Assembly: GCA_012064415.1 (NCBI GenBank)
Contig: SSNU01000324.1
Coordinates: forward strand, 1-29,849
DNA: 29,849 nucleotides
Direction of reading: 5' to 3'
Origin: Gyrodactylus bullatarudis
Lineage: Eukaryota; Platyhelminthes; Monogenea; Gyrodactylidea; Gyrodactylidae
Shown here: piece by piece, positions 28,453 to 29,849 of the stretch
Position numbering within the stretch: the first letter of the stretch is position 1
Layout: each line of letters begins with the position of its first letter
Made by a program: the position numbers and the translations under genes
Notes under the pieces: generated by a model
The model's input: the letters and a program-made list of their open reading frames with translations, nothing else
Databases searched by the model: none
Told to the model about the DNA's origin: nothing

Positions 28453-29849
28453 TTATAATTGACAATTATCACATATAACATTAGAATGTTCTTTACATAT
28501 GTTTTTTTCACATTTATAGCACGTTGTTTTAGTTTTTCTATCCTTCACCCATGTACAGATATGGCAACGGTCTCTTTTATTTGGCGCAATCTTGGCTATT
28601 TTTCTGGGCGGTTCTTCAGGTTCAGGATCGTTATTGACCTGCATCATTTGTTGACTCAATAATTTCAAGTATTTACGTCGTGAATACTTTTGTGTTTGTA
28701 AAAATTCGGGCCATTTCAAACAGTACAATACATAAGCATTGTAAGCAGCTACATCGATGACATTTTCAAATATTGTCAGGGGCCAACGTCGGGTTGACCT
28801 TCTACATGAATAGTTTCCCACAAGTTGGTCCAATATATCGACTCCTCCTTTAGTTTTGTTGTAATATTCAATAACTTCAGGTTTAGATCCAACAGTTTCT
28901 TGAGTTTGATGAAGTGTTGACAACAAAACAACAGGGTGATTTTTCTTTTGACCGTATTTGAGAAGAAGATTTTCTTCACTGAAAAGATATTCAATTTGGC
29001 CTTCAGAAATTTTTGTGTCTTGGAAGGAAGGTGGTAGAAAGGTTCGATTCTTACGGCATGTTCCAACAATAGCTGTCTTCTTCATTGATAAATATTTGGC
29101 TAAGTCATAGGTGGTAAAGAAATTGTCACAAGTCACAGTTCTACCAGATTTCGTGAAAGGCTCCATAAGCTGTTTTACTACTCTTTGTCCTTGGTTCTTT
29201 TCAGGCTGCGTACCTTCTTTACCAATATAAATTTCAGCATTACAAAGATAGGAATTTTTCGCGTCACATGCAACCCATATTTTGATGCCGTATTTGCCTG
29301 GCTTTGAAGGGATGTACATCTTGAAGGGACAACGTCCTCTGAAGCTCACTAGCTGCTCATCAACTGTCATTTGCTCTGAAGGTTGACATGCTTCGCGACA
29401 GTTTTTCACAAATTTATTGAAGACCAAACGTATTGGCTGTAGCTTATCTCTATCATGGGTCGCCAGTCTCGTAGTTTTATCATCGAAACGTATAAATTGT
29501 TTGAGGACACAAAATCGAGAGTACGTCATACAACTTTGAACCAAGTTATTACTCCATAATTCTTGAAGTTCCATGTTTTTTTTTGCTTTGAAACTCCGAA
29601 AAAAGAAGTATCCCTATCCATTTACGTATTTCATCTGTATTGATTTTAGAACTAGCAGAATTAATATGCTCCATGTACTTGTTGGAGTAACGAGTTATGT
29701 CGCCAATCATGTCGTGATCAATAAAAAGACTGAAAAAATCCTCATAGTCTACTGCTCTTCTTGAAACTTTAGTCAGTCCTGGAGTCTGAGTGAAAATGTT
29801 TCTTGCTGGTGTCCTAGTCAAATTTTGTCTTTGACTTCGATATTGAATT
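28453..29849 (-). pseudogene. piggyBac transposase, one frameshift, 5' end off the window
   Basis: Two overlapping frames make up the protein. The N-terminal part (29849-29549) is open from the window edge and contains NIFTQTPGLTK, DYEDFFSLFIDHDMI and IRKWIGILLFSEF. The main part (29574-28453, 373 codons) holds the DDE domain: MTVDEQLVSFRG (D72), VTCDNFFTTYD (D150) and KGGVDILDQL (D246), with spacing close to that of characterised piggyBac transposases. The last 40 residues form a Cys/His-rich zinc finger (CHIC, CYKCEKNICKEH, CDNC). The frames meet at a 9-base A run (minus; 29584-29576); one extra base explains the break. It could be a real disabling mutation or a homopolymer sequencing error. 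AATAAA overlaps the stop codon. The enzyme cuts and pastes at TTAA. Confidence 0.85.

Larger units (their letters stand above)
28363..29849 (-). mobile_element. piggyBac-family DNA transposon (3' end and transposase, continues off the window)
   Basis: The target tetranucleotide TTAA (28363-28366) is followed by the element end CCCTCGCATTGG and an inner palindrome gggtcatttagaccc (28410-28424), an arrangement common in piggyBac terminal repeats. The transposase reads toward this end on minus and its stop is only about 90 bp from the border. The other end and TTAA lie past 29849. Apart from one frameshift the protein is well preserved, which suggests a fairly young insertion. Confidence 0.85.

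Noticed and set aside
29576..29584. Programmed -1 frameshift site (AAAAAAC) in piggyBac transposase
   Set aside because: In the upstream frame the codons are AAA AAA AAA CAT, so the heptamer is out of register, and the needed shift is +1 (or -2).

Overview
This is AT-rich eukaryotic DNA from an animal, probably an invertebrate. The evidence is a class A GPCR gene split by a GT-AG intron, a small secreted Kunitz-like protein, and a mixed animal transposon load (LINE, Penelope-like, piggyBac, Tc1/mariner and long-inverted-repeat elements). No sequence feature fixes the species. An arthropod or another repeat-rich, AT-rich invertebrate fits, but that is inference. A run of N (10282-10449) marks an assembly gap.

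Layout. Bases 1-2035 (minus strand) hold LINE sequence in which a reverse transcriptase palm runs in one open frame into an apurinic-type endonuclease domain, the reverse of the normal order; an older, broken endonuclease-RT copy lies upstream. Bases 2.1-9.5 kb are mostly non-coding repeats: two families of long-inverted-repeat elements (called A and B here), a nested 180 bp hairpin element, a dispersed repeat D, and a dead Tc1/mariner transposase at 7858-8590. A Penelope-like element with RT and GIY-YIG domains occupies 9.70-11.03 kb on minus, with a second fragment facing it at 11.22-11.37 kb. A foldback element (11795-12184) and a 759 bp element with 9 bp target duplications and about 40 bp-spaced GGTTAC motifs (14217-14975) follow. 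From 17.1 to 20.7 kb lie two near-identical family A copies, tRNA-like sequence, a GC-richer island with a Pol III A box, and a large composite flanked by family B arms.

The host genes are few and on the minus strand: a two-exon peptide-type GPCR (22695-23934, 338 residues), a single-exon 85-residue Kunitz-like secreted protein (26566-26823), and perhaps a terminal coding exon at 27871-27933. The right edge is a piggyBac element (from 28363 off the window) with a nearly intact transposase broken by one base in an A-run.

The genes do not form a pathway. The window is best read as a transposon-dense intergenic region with two small host genes. I found no convincing new multi-gene system. The most unusual structures are the in-frame RT-endonuclease fusion, the 9 bp-TSD element with iterated subterminal motifs, and the family A/B palindromic elements.
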